Below, piece after piece: positions 56,375 to 63,232 of a DNA stretch of 63,232 nt. Position 1 is the first letter of the stretch. Every line of letters begins with the position of its first letter. Under the pieces are notes generated by a model that was not told the origin of the DNA, made no database searches, and saw only the letters and a list, made by a program, of their open reading frames with translations. A program made the translations under genes and the position numbers. Source of the stretch: Sulfuritalea sp. (GTDB lineage Bacteria > Pseudomonadota > Gammaproteobacteria > Burkholderiales > Rhodocyclaceae); NCBI GenBank assembly GCA_016716965.1, contig JADJUP010000054.1, positions 1 to 63,232 of the forward strand, in the 5' to 3' direction.

Positions 56375-57319
56375 ATGACCCACGAAGAACAAAAGGCCAT
56401 TCTTGCCATCGCCATCCATGCCGCCTTCGCCGACGGTGCGAAGGACGAGCGCGAGCGGGAGGAAGTCCGTCGCGTCGCCGAGAACCTGGCGGATGAAAAT
56501 GGCGCGCCGGACCTGTCGCGCCTGTATCAGGACGTACTGCTCAAGCGCCTGACGCTCCCCGCCGCGGCGGCAATGCTGACGGATGCAGGACAGCGCCAGT
56601 TCGCCTACGAGATGGCGCTCTGCGTCTGCGAGGCCGACGGCCGGCTGGCCGACGGCGAACGGCGCTTCCTCGACGAACTGAAGCGCCTGTTCGCCCTGCC
56701 GGCGCCGGAGACCGACCTGATCGAGGGTGAAATCGAGGTTCTGGTCGACCAAACCGAATTCGTGCCGCCGCAGACGGCCGCCGCTTCTGCCGTCCCGTCG
56801 GCGAGCTCGACCGCCGAGCAGGACAAATCCATCCTCAACCACGCGCTGCTGGCCGGTGCGCTGGAACTGCTGCCGCAGTCCTGGGCCTCGATGGCGATCA
56901 TCCCGCTGCAAATCAAGATGGTCTATGGCATCGGCAAGGCGCAGGGCGTGGCGCTCGACCAGGGCCACATCAAGGAATTCATCGCCGCCGCCGGCGTCGG
57001 GCTCACCTCGCAATACCTGGAGCAGTTCGGCCGCAAGCTGCTCGGCGGCCTGCTCGGCAAGGCGGCGGGCAAGGCCTTCGGCAAGGTCGGCGGCGCGGCG
57101 ACCGGCATGGCCTTTTCCTTCGCCACCACCTATGCGCTTGGCCAGCTCGCCCGGCGCTACTACGCCGGCGGGCGGACGATGAACACCGGCCTGCTGCGCG
57201 AGACCTTCCAGGATCTGCTCGGCCCCGCCAAGCAATTGCAGGCGCAGTACCTGCCGCAAATTCAACAAAAGGCCGCGACGCTCGACGCCGGCCAGGTCAT
57301 GGCGCTGATGCGCGCCTGA
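56375..57319 (+). CDS. TerB-like / DUF697-like protein
   Basis: 314 aa. An N-terminal TerB-like helical bundle (HAAFADGAKDEREREEVRRV, LCVCEADGRLADGERRFLDE) has the Asp/Glu-rich loops that bind metals in TerB. The second half has hydrophobic, Gly-rich helices (IIPLQIKMVYGIGKAQGVAL, GRKLLGGLLGKAAGKAFGKV) like DUF697/DUF533, suggesting membrane association. ATG 56375. Lies between hpf and a TerC gene, so it fits a Ter-type stress module. Confidence 0.8.
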   Translation: MTHEEQKAILAIAIHAAFADGAKDEREREEVRRVAENLADENGAPDLSRLYQDVLLKRLTLPAAAAMLTDAGQRQFAYEMALCVCEADGRLADGERRFLDELKRLFALPAPETDLIEGEIEVLVDQTEFVPPQTAAASAVPSASSTAEQDKSILNHALLAGALELLPQSWASMAIIPLQIKMVYGIGKAQGVALDQGHIKEFIAAAGVGLTSQYLEQFGRKLLGGLLGKAAGKAFGKVGGAATGMAFSFATTYALGQLARRYYAGGRTMNTGLLRETFQDLLGPAKQLQAQYLPQIQQKAATLDAGQVMALMRA

Positions 57320-57329
57320 GGACAACTCG

Positions 57330-58817
57330 ATGAACGATGCCGTTACCGTCAGCTTTGCCACCGGCCCGATGTGGGCCGGCTTCATCGCCTTCGTGCTCGC
57401 CATGCTGGCGCTCGACCTGTTCGTCTTCGGCGGGCGCAAGGCGCATCGCGTCCATGTCAGGGAAGCGGCCGCCTGGGTGGCCGTGTGGGTCAGCCTCGCG
57501 CTCGCCTTCGCCGGCCTGCTCTGGTGGTATCTCAACGACACCCAGGGCGCCGACGTGGCGCGCACCAAGACCCTGGAGTTCCTCGCCGGCTACCTGATCG
57601 AGCAGTCGCTGTCGGTGGACAACATGTTCGTCTTCGTCATGATCTTCAGCTACTTCGCCGTGCCGCCGGAACTGCAGCGCCGCGTGCTGCTCTACGGCGT
57701 GCTCGGCGCCATCGTCATGCGCGCCGGCATGATCTTCGCCGGCGTCTGGCTGGTGCAGCAGTTCGCCTGGATCCTCTATGTCTTCGGCGCCTTCCTGGTC
57801 GTCACCGGCATCAAGATGATCATCTTCGCCGACGCCGAGCCCGACCTCGAAAAGAATCCGCTGCTGCGCTGGCTGCGCGGCCACATGCGCATCACGCCCG
57901 AGTTCCACGGCGAGAAGTTCTTCGTGCGCAAGAGCGGCATCCTCTGGGCGACGCCGATGTTCCTCGTGCTGGTGCTGATCGAGGCCAGCGACCTGGTGTT
58001 CGCGGTGGACAGCATCCCGGCCATCTTCGCCGTGACCACCGACCCCTTCATCGTGTTCACCTCGAACATCTTCGCCATCATGGGCCTGCGCGCGCTCTAC
58101 TTCCTGCTCGCCGACATGGCCGACCGCTTCCACCTGCTCAAGTACGGCCTGGCCCTCGTGCTGGTGTTCATCGGCGGCAAGATGCTCGCCATGCCCTGGT
58201 TCCACATGCCGATCCAGTGGTCGCTGACCATCGTCGCCAGCATCATCGCCGTGTCGGTGGTGGCCAGCCTGGCGCTGACGAAGCCAAAACTCAAAGCCGT
58301 GACCGCAGGAGAGGAAAGCATGAACATCGTGCAAGTCATCCCGACGCTCGCCGGCAGCGAACACGACGGCGACGGCCGCCTCGTCGGCCTGATCTACGAA
58401 AGCATACCGCCGCTGCCAGCGCCCGGCACCAATCCCTGGCTGGTGGCGGTGGATGGCTCGGACAACGCGCTGCGCGCCGTCGCCCATGCCGCCAGCCAGG
58501 CCGGCGCAATGAATTCCGTGGCCCTGCATCTGGTCCATGTTCAACCCTGGCTGTCGAAAGAGGCCGCCGAGGCGGAACTGGCGAACCGCGCCCTGGGCGC
58601 TACCGCAGGGCGCGGGCAGCCCGACGACCAGCCGCCGTGGCGCCTGCACGTGGCGCTGGGCGAGCCGGCGGAACGCATCATCCATCGCGCCCTGCAGGTG
58701 CGCGCCAACGGCATCGTCATCGGCACCGCGGCCTCAACGTGGTCGAAAGCCTGCTGTTCGGCTCGGTGGCCTACAAGGTCATGCATCTTCCCCTTGCCCG
58801 TGATGGTGGTGCCGTGA
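57330..58817 (+). CDS. TerC-family membrane protein fused to universal stress domain
   Basis: 495 aa. TerC/Alx part (1-320): 7-9 helices with EQSLSVDNMFVFVMIFSYFA and IEASDLVFAVDSIPAIFAVT, the metal-binding acidic motifs, proposed to export Mn2+. An in-frame USP domain follows (PWLVAVDGSDNALRAVAHAA, ANGIVIGT). At 58321 an ATG with AGGAGAGG upstream could start the USP separately. Two compensating indels (about 58730 and 58787) place the segment RGLNVVESLLFGSVAYKVMH in a shifted frame, after which the frame returns to PLPVMVVP. The fusion may be real or an indel effect. Confidence 0.82.
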   Translation: MNDAVTVSFATGPMWAGFIAFVLAMLALDLFVFGGRKAHRVHVREAAAWVAVWVSLALAFAGLLWWYLNDTQGADVARTKTLEFLAGYLIEQSLSVDNMFVFVMIFSYFAVPPELQRRVLLYGVLGAIVMRAGMIFAGVWLVQQFAWILYVFGAFLVVTGIKMIIFADAEPDLEKNPLLRWLRGHMRITPEFHGEKFFVRKSGILWATPMFLVLVLIEASDLVFAVDSIPAIFAVTTDPFIVFTSNIFAIMGLRALYFLLADMADRFHLLKYGLALVLVFIGGKMLAMPWFHMPIQWSLTIVASIIAVSVVASLALTKPKLKAVTAGEESMNIVQVIPTLAGSEHDGDGRLVGLIYESIPPLPAPGTNPWLVAVDGSDNALRAVAHAASQAGAMNSVALHLVHVQPWLSKEAAEAELANRALGATAGRGQPDDQPPWRLHVALGEPAERIIHRALQVRANGIVIGTAASTWSKACCSARWPTRSCIFPLPVMVVP

Positions 58818-58821
58818 GGCC

Positions 58822-58846
58822 CGCCGTTCCGTCAGCGCCGACTTTT
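58822..58846 (-). repeat. KVGAG element, copy 15 (intergenic, 3' of terC-usp)
   Basis: Plus strand CGCCGTTCCGTCAGCGCCG then ACTTTT. It lies 4 bp after the stop codon. Confidence 0.8.
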
Positions 58847-58872
58847 TCTTCGCAACCCCAAAGGAGACTCAA

Positions 58873-59559
58873 ATGAACCTGACCACCCAACGCGAACAAG
58901 CGATTGCCCTGCCCCACGGCGGCGCGGAATCCGTCCTCGCCACCAACAAGGTGATCCGCAACACCTACCTGCTGCTGTCGATGACGCTGGCCTTCTCCGC
59001 CGTAACCGCCGCCACCTCGGTGGCGCTGAGGCTGCCGCATCCGGGCATCATCCTCACCCTGATCGGCTTCTTCGGCCTGCTGTTCGCCGTGCAAAAGCTC
59101 AAGGACAGCGGCTGGGGCATCTTCGCCGTGTTCGCCATGACCGGCTTCATGGGCTACACGCTGGGCCCCGTCATCAGCCGCTACCTCGGCCTGCCCAACG
59201 GCGGCGAGATCGTCATGCAGGCGATGGGCGGCACCGCCGCGATCTTCATCGGCCTCTCGGCCTACGCCGTGACGACGAAGAAGGACTTCAGCTTCATGGG
59301 CGGCTTCCTCATGGTCGGCATCCTGCTCGCCTTCCTCGCCGGCCTGGGCGCAATCTTCTTCCAGATTCCTGCACTGTCCCTGACCGTCTCTGCCGCCTTC
59401 GTGCTGCTGATGTCCGGCCTGATCCTCTACGAGACCAGCAACATCATCCACGGCGGCGAGACCAACTACGTGCTGGCCACCGTGACGCTGTTCGTCTCGA
59501 TCTTCAACCTCTTCACCAGCCTGCTGCAACTGCTGGGCTTCATGAACGGGGATGACTGA
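58873..59559 (+). CDS. Bax inhibitor-1/YccA family membrane protein
   Basis: 228 aa with seven helices. TNKVIRNTYLLLSMTLAFSA near the start and LILYETSNIIHGGETNYVLA near the end carry the family acidic motif. YccA modulates the FtsH protease in E. coli. ATG 58873 with AAGGAG 10 bases upstream. Confidence 0.9.
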   Translation: MNLTTQREQAIALPHGGAESVLATNKVIRNTYLLLSMTLAFSAVTAATSVALRLPHPGIILTLIGFFGLLFAVQKLKDSGWGIFAVFAMTGFMGYTLGPVISRYLGLPNGGEIVMQAMGGTAAIFIGLSAYAVTTKKDFSFMGGFLMVGILLAFLAGLGAIFFQIPALSLTVSAAFVLLMSGLILYETSNIIHGGETNYVLATVTLFVSIFNLFTSLLQLLGFMNGDD

Positions 59560-59564
59560 ACGCA

Positions 59565-60077
59565 ATGCATTCCTTTATGCAGCGCTTGAGGGCAAGGGTG
59601 CCCAGCCGCGAAGAACTTGAAGCCAATCGCTGGCTCAAGGTGCTGGCACCCTACCTCGCCGATACCAAATTGTGGCACTGGTCGCGTCGCGGAGTCGCCG
59701 CCGGTGTGGCCGCCGGGCTGTTCATCGGTTTGCTGATTCCCGTCGCCCAGATCCTGCTGGCCGCGGTGGCGGCAGTGGTCTTGCGCGCCAACATACCGGT
59801 AGCGGCCGCAGCCACCTTCATTACCAATCCGCTGACCGTACCGCCGATCTACTACGCCGCCTATCACCTGGGCGCCTGGGCGACCGGCGCACCCGTGCCT
59901 GCGGCACTCTCGCTCGGCGACCCATCGAGCATCTGGGAGAACCTCGGGACCATCGGCATGCCCTTGTTGGCGGGTCTGGGCATCGCCGCGACCATCCTTG
60001 CCCTGACCAGCTATCTGCTGATCTCGCAAGCCTGGGCCTGGCGTGTGGCCTTGAAACGACGCAACACACGACCATGA
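59565..60077 (+). CDS. DUF2062 membrane protein
   Basis: 170 aa. RSREELEANRWLKVLAPYL-like start, then LWHWSRRGVAAGVAAGLFIG, FITNPLTVPPIYYAAYHLGA. Function unknown; the family is widespread. Its TGA overlaps the next ATG (ATGA). Confidence 0.88.
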   Translation: MHSFMQRLRARVPSREELEANRWLKVLAPYLADTKLWHWSRRGVAAGVAAGLFIGLLIPVAQILLAAVAAVVLRANIPVAAAATFITNPLTVPPIYYAAYHLGAWATGAPVPAALSLGDPSSIWENLGTIGMPLLAGLGIAATILALTSYLLISQAWAWRVALKRRNTRP

Positions 60078-60649
60078 GGCTGTTCTCGCCACTTTATCGC
60101 CGGGCAATGGTCTGGGCCCGGCATCGCCATGCGCCCTGGTACCTCGGCGGAATGAGTTTCGCGGAATCCTCGTTCTTCCCTGTGCCGCCGGACGTGATGC
60201 TGGCGCCCATGTGCCTGGCGCAACCGCAACGTGCCTGGCGCCTGGCCCTGCTGACGACGCTTGCGTCCGTGGCGGGCGGACTGTTCGGCTATGCCATCGG
60301 CTACTTTGCGATTGACGCAATGCTGCCCTGGTTGATGGAAAGCCGCTACTGGCCGGCCTATCAGAAGGCTGTGGAGTGGTTCGGACAGTGGGGATTCTGG
60401 GCCGTGTTCATCGCCGGCTTCTCGCCGATACCGTACAAGGTATTCGCCGTCGCCGCCGGGGCTCTGTCGATGGGACTTTTCCCTTTTACCCTGGCCTCGA
60501 TCGTCGGTCGCGGCGCACGATTCTTTCTCGTCGCCGGACTGATGGCCTGGGGCGGCGCACGGATGGAGGCCCTGTTGCATCGCTACGTGGACCGCCTGGG
60601 CTGGGCGACCGTTGCGGCGATGACCATCGGCTTGCTGGCCTTCCGTTGA
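60074..60649 (+). CDS. YqaA/DedA-like membrane protein
   Basis: 191 aa, SNARE-associated (VTT) family. WYLGGMSFAESSFFPVPPDV and FIAGFSPIPYKVFAVAAGAL are the paired reentrant motifs with the conserved E, P and R of DedA. Roles include lipid flipping and envelope integrity. Start overlaps the DUF2062 stop. Confidence 0.9.
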   Translation: MRLFSPLYRRAMVWARHRHAPWYLGGMSFAESSFFPVPPDVMLAPMCLAQPQRAWRLALLTTLASVAGGLFGYAIGYFAIDAMLPWLMESRYWPAYQKAVEWFGQWGFWAVFIAGFSPIPYKVFAVAAGALSMGLFPFTLASIVGRGARFFLVAGLMAWGGARMEALLHRYVDRLGWATVAAMTIGLLAFR

Positions 60650-60675
60650 TCGAAACGCAACCCCAAGGAGAACCC

Positions 60676-60777
60676 ATGAACATTGTCTTGCCCATCGTCC
60701 ATCCGCCGCGAGGAAGGTATCCCGGTCGGGCATCGGCAGAAAGCGGCCTGATCGACATAACGAGGAGACCGAAATGA
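60676..60777 (+). CDS. Candidate 33-aa leader ORF before ccmE
   Basis: ATG 60676 is preceded by AAGGAG at 6 bases. The frame (MNIVLPIVHPPRGRYPGRAS then AESGLIDITRRPK) ends in a TGA overlapping the ccmE ATG. ccmE also has its own GAGGAG. This is the second such coupling ORF in the window. Confidence 0.45.
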   Translation: MNIVLPIVHPPRGRYPGRASAESGLIDITRRPK

Positions 60778-61229
60778 AAACCCGACAAAAGCGCATTGCC
60801 CTGATAGCAGGCGGCCTCACCACGATAGGGGTGGCGGCCGCCCTCGTCGCGAACGCGCTGAACAGCAACATCGCATTCTTTGTCTCGCCGACGGAAGTGC
60901 TCGAAGGCAAGGCGCCGCAGGACAAGGCATTCCGCATCGGCGGCCTGGTCAAGGAGGGCTCGATTCGCCGCGACAACCTGACCGTGCATTTCCTGATCAC
61001 CGATACGGCCAGGGAAGTCCCCGTCACCTACACCGGCATCCTGCCCGACCTGTTCAAGGAAGGCAAAGGCGCGGTGGCCCAGGGGCGCATCAAGCCCGAT
61101 GGCACGTTCGCGGCAACCGAGGTACTGGCCAAGCACGACGAAAACTACATGCCGGCGGAAGCGCAGCACGCCATCGACGAGGCGCAAAAGACCGCGCCAG
61201 GCTACAAATCGAAGCTGACCAAGATCTAA
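60774..61229 (+). CDS. ccmE: Cytochrome c maturation heme chaperone CcmE
   Basis: 151 aa. An N-terminal helix (RIALIAGGLTTIGVAAALVA), then an OB fold with the heme-binding His in LAKHDENYMPAEA (HxxNYMP-type). Residues FRIGGLVKEGSIRR and VPVTYTGILPDLFKEGKGAV are typical. It carries heme covalently from CcmC to CcmF. No ccmA-D or ccmF-I genes are in the window, so this copy is isolated. Confidence 0.9.
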   Translation: MKTRQKRIALIAGGLTTIGVAAALVANALNSNIAFFVSPTEVLEGKAPQDKAFRIGGLVKEGSIRRDNLTVHFLITDTAREVPVTYTGILPDLFKEGKGAVAQGRIKPDGTFAATEVLAKHDENYMPAEAQHAIDEAQKTAPGYKSKLTKI

Positions 61230-61262
61230 CCATCAGCAGCTCTCAAACAAAGGAGATACACA

Positions 61263-62164
61263 ATGAAACGCATAGCAATCGCACTTTCGCCGTCGTCATG
61301 GGCGTCGGCATCATGGTTCAGGATGCCGAGGCCGCCAGCGCCTGGGCGGTGGCAAGAGCTCGGCATCAGCCGCGATTCATCGGTGATGAAGCGCGATGCG
61401 ATACCCGCCAAGCCCGCTGCCTCGCCCGCTGCTGCCGCACCCGCCAGCGCGGCAGCAGCAGCGCCCGCGGCCGCCGCCCAGTCCGGCATGAGCCGCTGGA
61501 TGGGCCCACTGGCCGGACTGGCTTGCCGGTATCGGCCTTGCCGCCCTGTTCTCGCACCTGGGTCTGGGCGAAGATGGCCAACATCGTGATGATGTTGCTG
61601 CTGGGCGCCGCGGTCTTCTTCGCCGTGCGCTGGTTCCTCGGCAAGCGCCAGCCCGCCGCCGCACAGCCGGCCATGCAATACGCCGGCGCCGGCGCGGGCA
61701 ATGCGGCACCGGCAAACTTCACGCCGGCGCGATTCGAATCCACAGGAGTCGGTGGCGGTGCCACGGCGGCCGCTGCCACAACCGTGGCGAACATCCCCGC
61801 CGACTTCGATGTCGATGGCTTCCTGCGCCAGGCCAAGCTCAACTTCATCCGCCTGCAGGCCGCCAACGATCGCGGCGACATGGAGGATGTCCGCCAGTTC
61901 TGCAGCCCCGAAATGGCCGCCGAAATCCAGATGCAGTTCCAGGAGCGCAACCAGCTTGCCCAGGAGACGGACGTCGTGGAATTGAACGCCGAGTTGCTCG
62001 ATGTCAGCATCGAAACCGACCGGGCCATGGCCAGCGTGCGGTTCTCCGGCCTGATCCGGGAAGAGGCCGGTGCCGCCGCCGAAGCCTTCAGCGAAGTCTG
62101 GCATTTGAGCCGGCCGGCTGACGGCAGTCGCGGCTGGAGCATCGCCGGCATTCAGCAAAGCTGA
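61263..62164 (+). CDS. Tim44-like domain protein, frameshifted
   Basis: About 290 aa when joined. The N-terminus needs frame corrections near 61285, 61350 and 61520. It shows a signal or helix (VVMGVGIMVQDAEA), then an Ala-rich spacer and a second helix (IVMMLLLGAAVFFAVRWFLG). The C-terminal Tim44-like domain is intact: VDGFLRQAKLNFIRLQAAND, ADGSRGWSIAGIQQS. The function of the bacterial family is unknown. Confidence 0.82.
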
Positions 62165-62195
62165 TCACGGACGTGGGGTCGATTGGATACGCGAC

Positions 62196-62582
62196 ATGAA
62201 GTTGAAGCGAATCCTCGCCGCCACTGACTTTTCCGAGCTGGGCGATGCCGCAATCCATCGCGCCATCGTACTGGCGGCGCGGGAGGAAAGCGAACTCGTG
62301 ATTCTCCACGCCATGCCAAAACCGTCGGTGCTGGAAGATGCCTTTGGCAGCGGCGGGGACCTACCCGCGCGCATGCGCGCCGTGGCCGGGGACAGGCTCG
62401 CGTCCCTGGTCGATGTCGCGATGCAGGCCGGCGCTCGTCGGGTTCGCGGAAATCGCCGAGGGCCAGGCGCACTGGCGCTGGCGGATGCGGCGGAAGGTTT
62501 CCATCCCGACCTGTTGGTCATCGGTGCCGACGGCAAGGGGCTGTTGCAACAGTTTTTCCTTTCGGCGGCACGGAGTCCCTAA
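62196..62582 (+). CDS. Universal stress protein, frameshifted C-terminus
   Basis: KLKRILAATDFSELGDAAIH then RAIVLAAREESELVILHAMP is a USP N-terminus; HPDLLVIGADGKGLLQQFF is the nucleotide-loop region. After about 62560 the frame breaks, and NIVAAARTRV continues in another frame, possibly into a second USP domain (VHAYHAPFEAKKADLQRMDS at 62620-62680). Another break lies near 62440. The full extent is unclear because of local indels. Confidence 0.72.
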   Translation: MKLKRILAATDFSELGDAAIHRAIVLAAREESELVILHAMPKPSVLEDAFGSGGDLPARMRAVAGDRLASLVDVAMQAGARRVRGNRRGPGALALADAAEGFHPDLLVIGADGKGLLQQFFLSAARSP

Positions 62583-62699
62583 CGCAACATCGTGGCGGCG
62601 CGGACCCGTGTCACGGCCAGTCCATGCCTACCATGCGCCGTTCGAGGCCAAGAAGGCCGACCTGCAGCGCATGGACTCCTCGCTCGTGAGCTCGATGCC

Positions 62700-63140
62700 G
62701 GCAGCGGCAAGCTGCCGCGCCAGTGGCAATCTTCGACGAACCGCGCCTGAGCCTGCGCCACCTGGCCCTGAAACACCTCGTCGCGCGACGGCCAGCGAGC
62801 GCCGCGCCCATCCTCGCCGTGCTCGACGGCGACTGGCTCAGTGCGCCGACGCGCGCCAACGACGGCACCGGCTACACTTCGGCGACATCGCTCGCGACGG
62901 GCGACGGCGGCTTGTCACCTCGAGCAACCACGCCGGACCGGGGGAAGCCTGGCAACCCGCGTCGCCGGACACCCTGAACACCGTCGCCGCGATCAAGGAA
63001 GCCTACGCCCTGGCCCCCCTGGGCCGGCCCCACCTGCGGCGGCATGCTGGTCGCCACCGCGCTGGGCCTCGGCCGCTGGCACCCGACGGCCGCACCGGCC
63101 CTACTGCCCCCGGCCGCAGCTGATGGCGCTGGACAGCCAT
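62700..63140 (+). other. Unrecognised coding-like stretch with frameshifts
   Basis: The plus strand shows protein-like segments in changing frames: VAIFDEPRLSLRHLALKHLV (about 62722-62790), then LHFGDIARDGRR, SNHAGPGEAWQPASPDTLNT and VAAIKEAYALAPLG (62870-63020), and TCGGMLVATALGLGRW. I do not recognise a family. It may be the C-terminal part of the preceding USP locus or a separate gene reaching past the edge. Confidence 0.35.
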
Positions 63141-63178
63141 TGCGCTGATGGGCGAGAGCTGAGCGGTAGAGACAACGG

Positions 63179-63203
63179 CGCCGTGCCGCCAGCGCCGACT
63201 TTT
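63179..63203 (-). repeat. KVGAG element, copy 16 (near window end)
   Basis: Plus strand CGCCGTGCCGCCAGCGCCG then ACTTTT. Its context is unclear because of frameshifts. Confidence 0.88.
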
Positions 63204-63232
63204 GCGGGGTGGCGGGACCGCTTGTCGGCCTG

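Overview
The window is GC-rich chromosomal DNA from a proteobacterium, most likely a betaproteobacterium of the Rhodocyclales/Nitrosomonadales type. This is inferred from the gene families: a PHB phasin, the glnE/yhdP/nitrilase/tldD block, two-domain NadE, a hemP-bfd-bfr-tonB-exbBD iron cluster, and Kds/Lpt lipopolysaccharide genes. I see no tRNA, rRNA, CRISPR array, transposase or phage gene.

Layout. 1-2.5 kb: remains of a membrane sensor kinase and a type IV prepilin-like gene. 2.5-8.1 kb: a CPA2 cation/proton antiporter facing the kdsD-kdsC-lptC-lptA operon, which runs into an enoyl-CoA hydratase. 8.2-8.9 kb: a strongly promoted phasin. 9-17.8 kb: a minus-strand run (aminotransferase, FKBP isomerase, PAS-GGDEF-EAL protein, two tandem beta-hydroxyacid dehydrogenases, DUF4202, NnrU-like, argJ). 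17.9-31.8 kb: TPR-methyltransferase, YHS lipoprotein, glnE, yhdP, nitrilase, tldD, cNMP-GGDEF protein, CinA-like, EI24. 31.8-36.9 kb: hrpA, a GNAT/DUF1778 toxin-antitoxin pair and an XRE-like regulator with a palindromic operator. 36.9-38.3 kb: a truncated DUF2156 gene and about 0.8 kb of mosaic DNA. 38.4-47.9 kb: crcB, glnS, MFS, pyrF, trxB, Smr, cNMP protein, PII, nadE, ppa. 48-54.8 kb: a Fur-box-controlled iron cluster (hemP, bfd, bfr, a 102-aa unknown, DUF2325, tonB, exbB, exbD, siderophore receptor). 55-63.2 kb: LysR regulator, hpf, TerB, TerC-USP, BI-1, DUF2062, YqaA, an orphan ccmE, Tim44-like, USP.

The most unusual signal is a dispersed element of about 25 bp (AAAAGTCGGCGCYGGC, two variable bases, ACGGCG). 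It occurs about 16 times in 63 kb, in both orientations. Ten copies lie inside protein genes, including argJ, glnS, pyrF, hrpA, nadE and tonB. Where the element is read in the gene's direction, all five copies use one frame and encode K/E-V-G-A-G-x-T-A/V. Most intergenic copies sit within 10 bp downstream of a stop codon. It resembles a DNA-uptake-like or Rickettsia-palindrome-like repeat, but I cannot assign it to a described family.

Caution on quality: roughly the first 7.5 kb and the last 4.5 kb carry many single-base frameshifts, including in genes expected to be essential (kdsD, kdsC, lptC, lptA). The middle is mostly intact, with isolated shifts in yhdP and crcB. This looks like low-coverage contig ends rather than gene decay.
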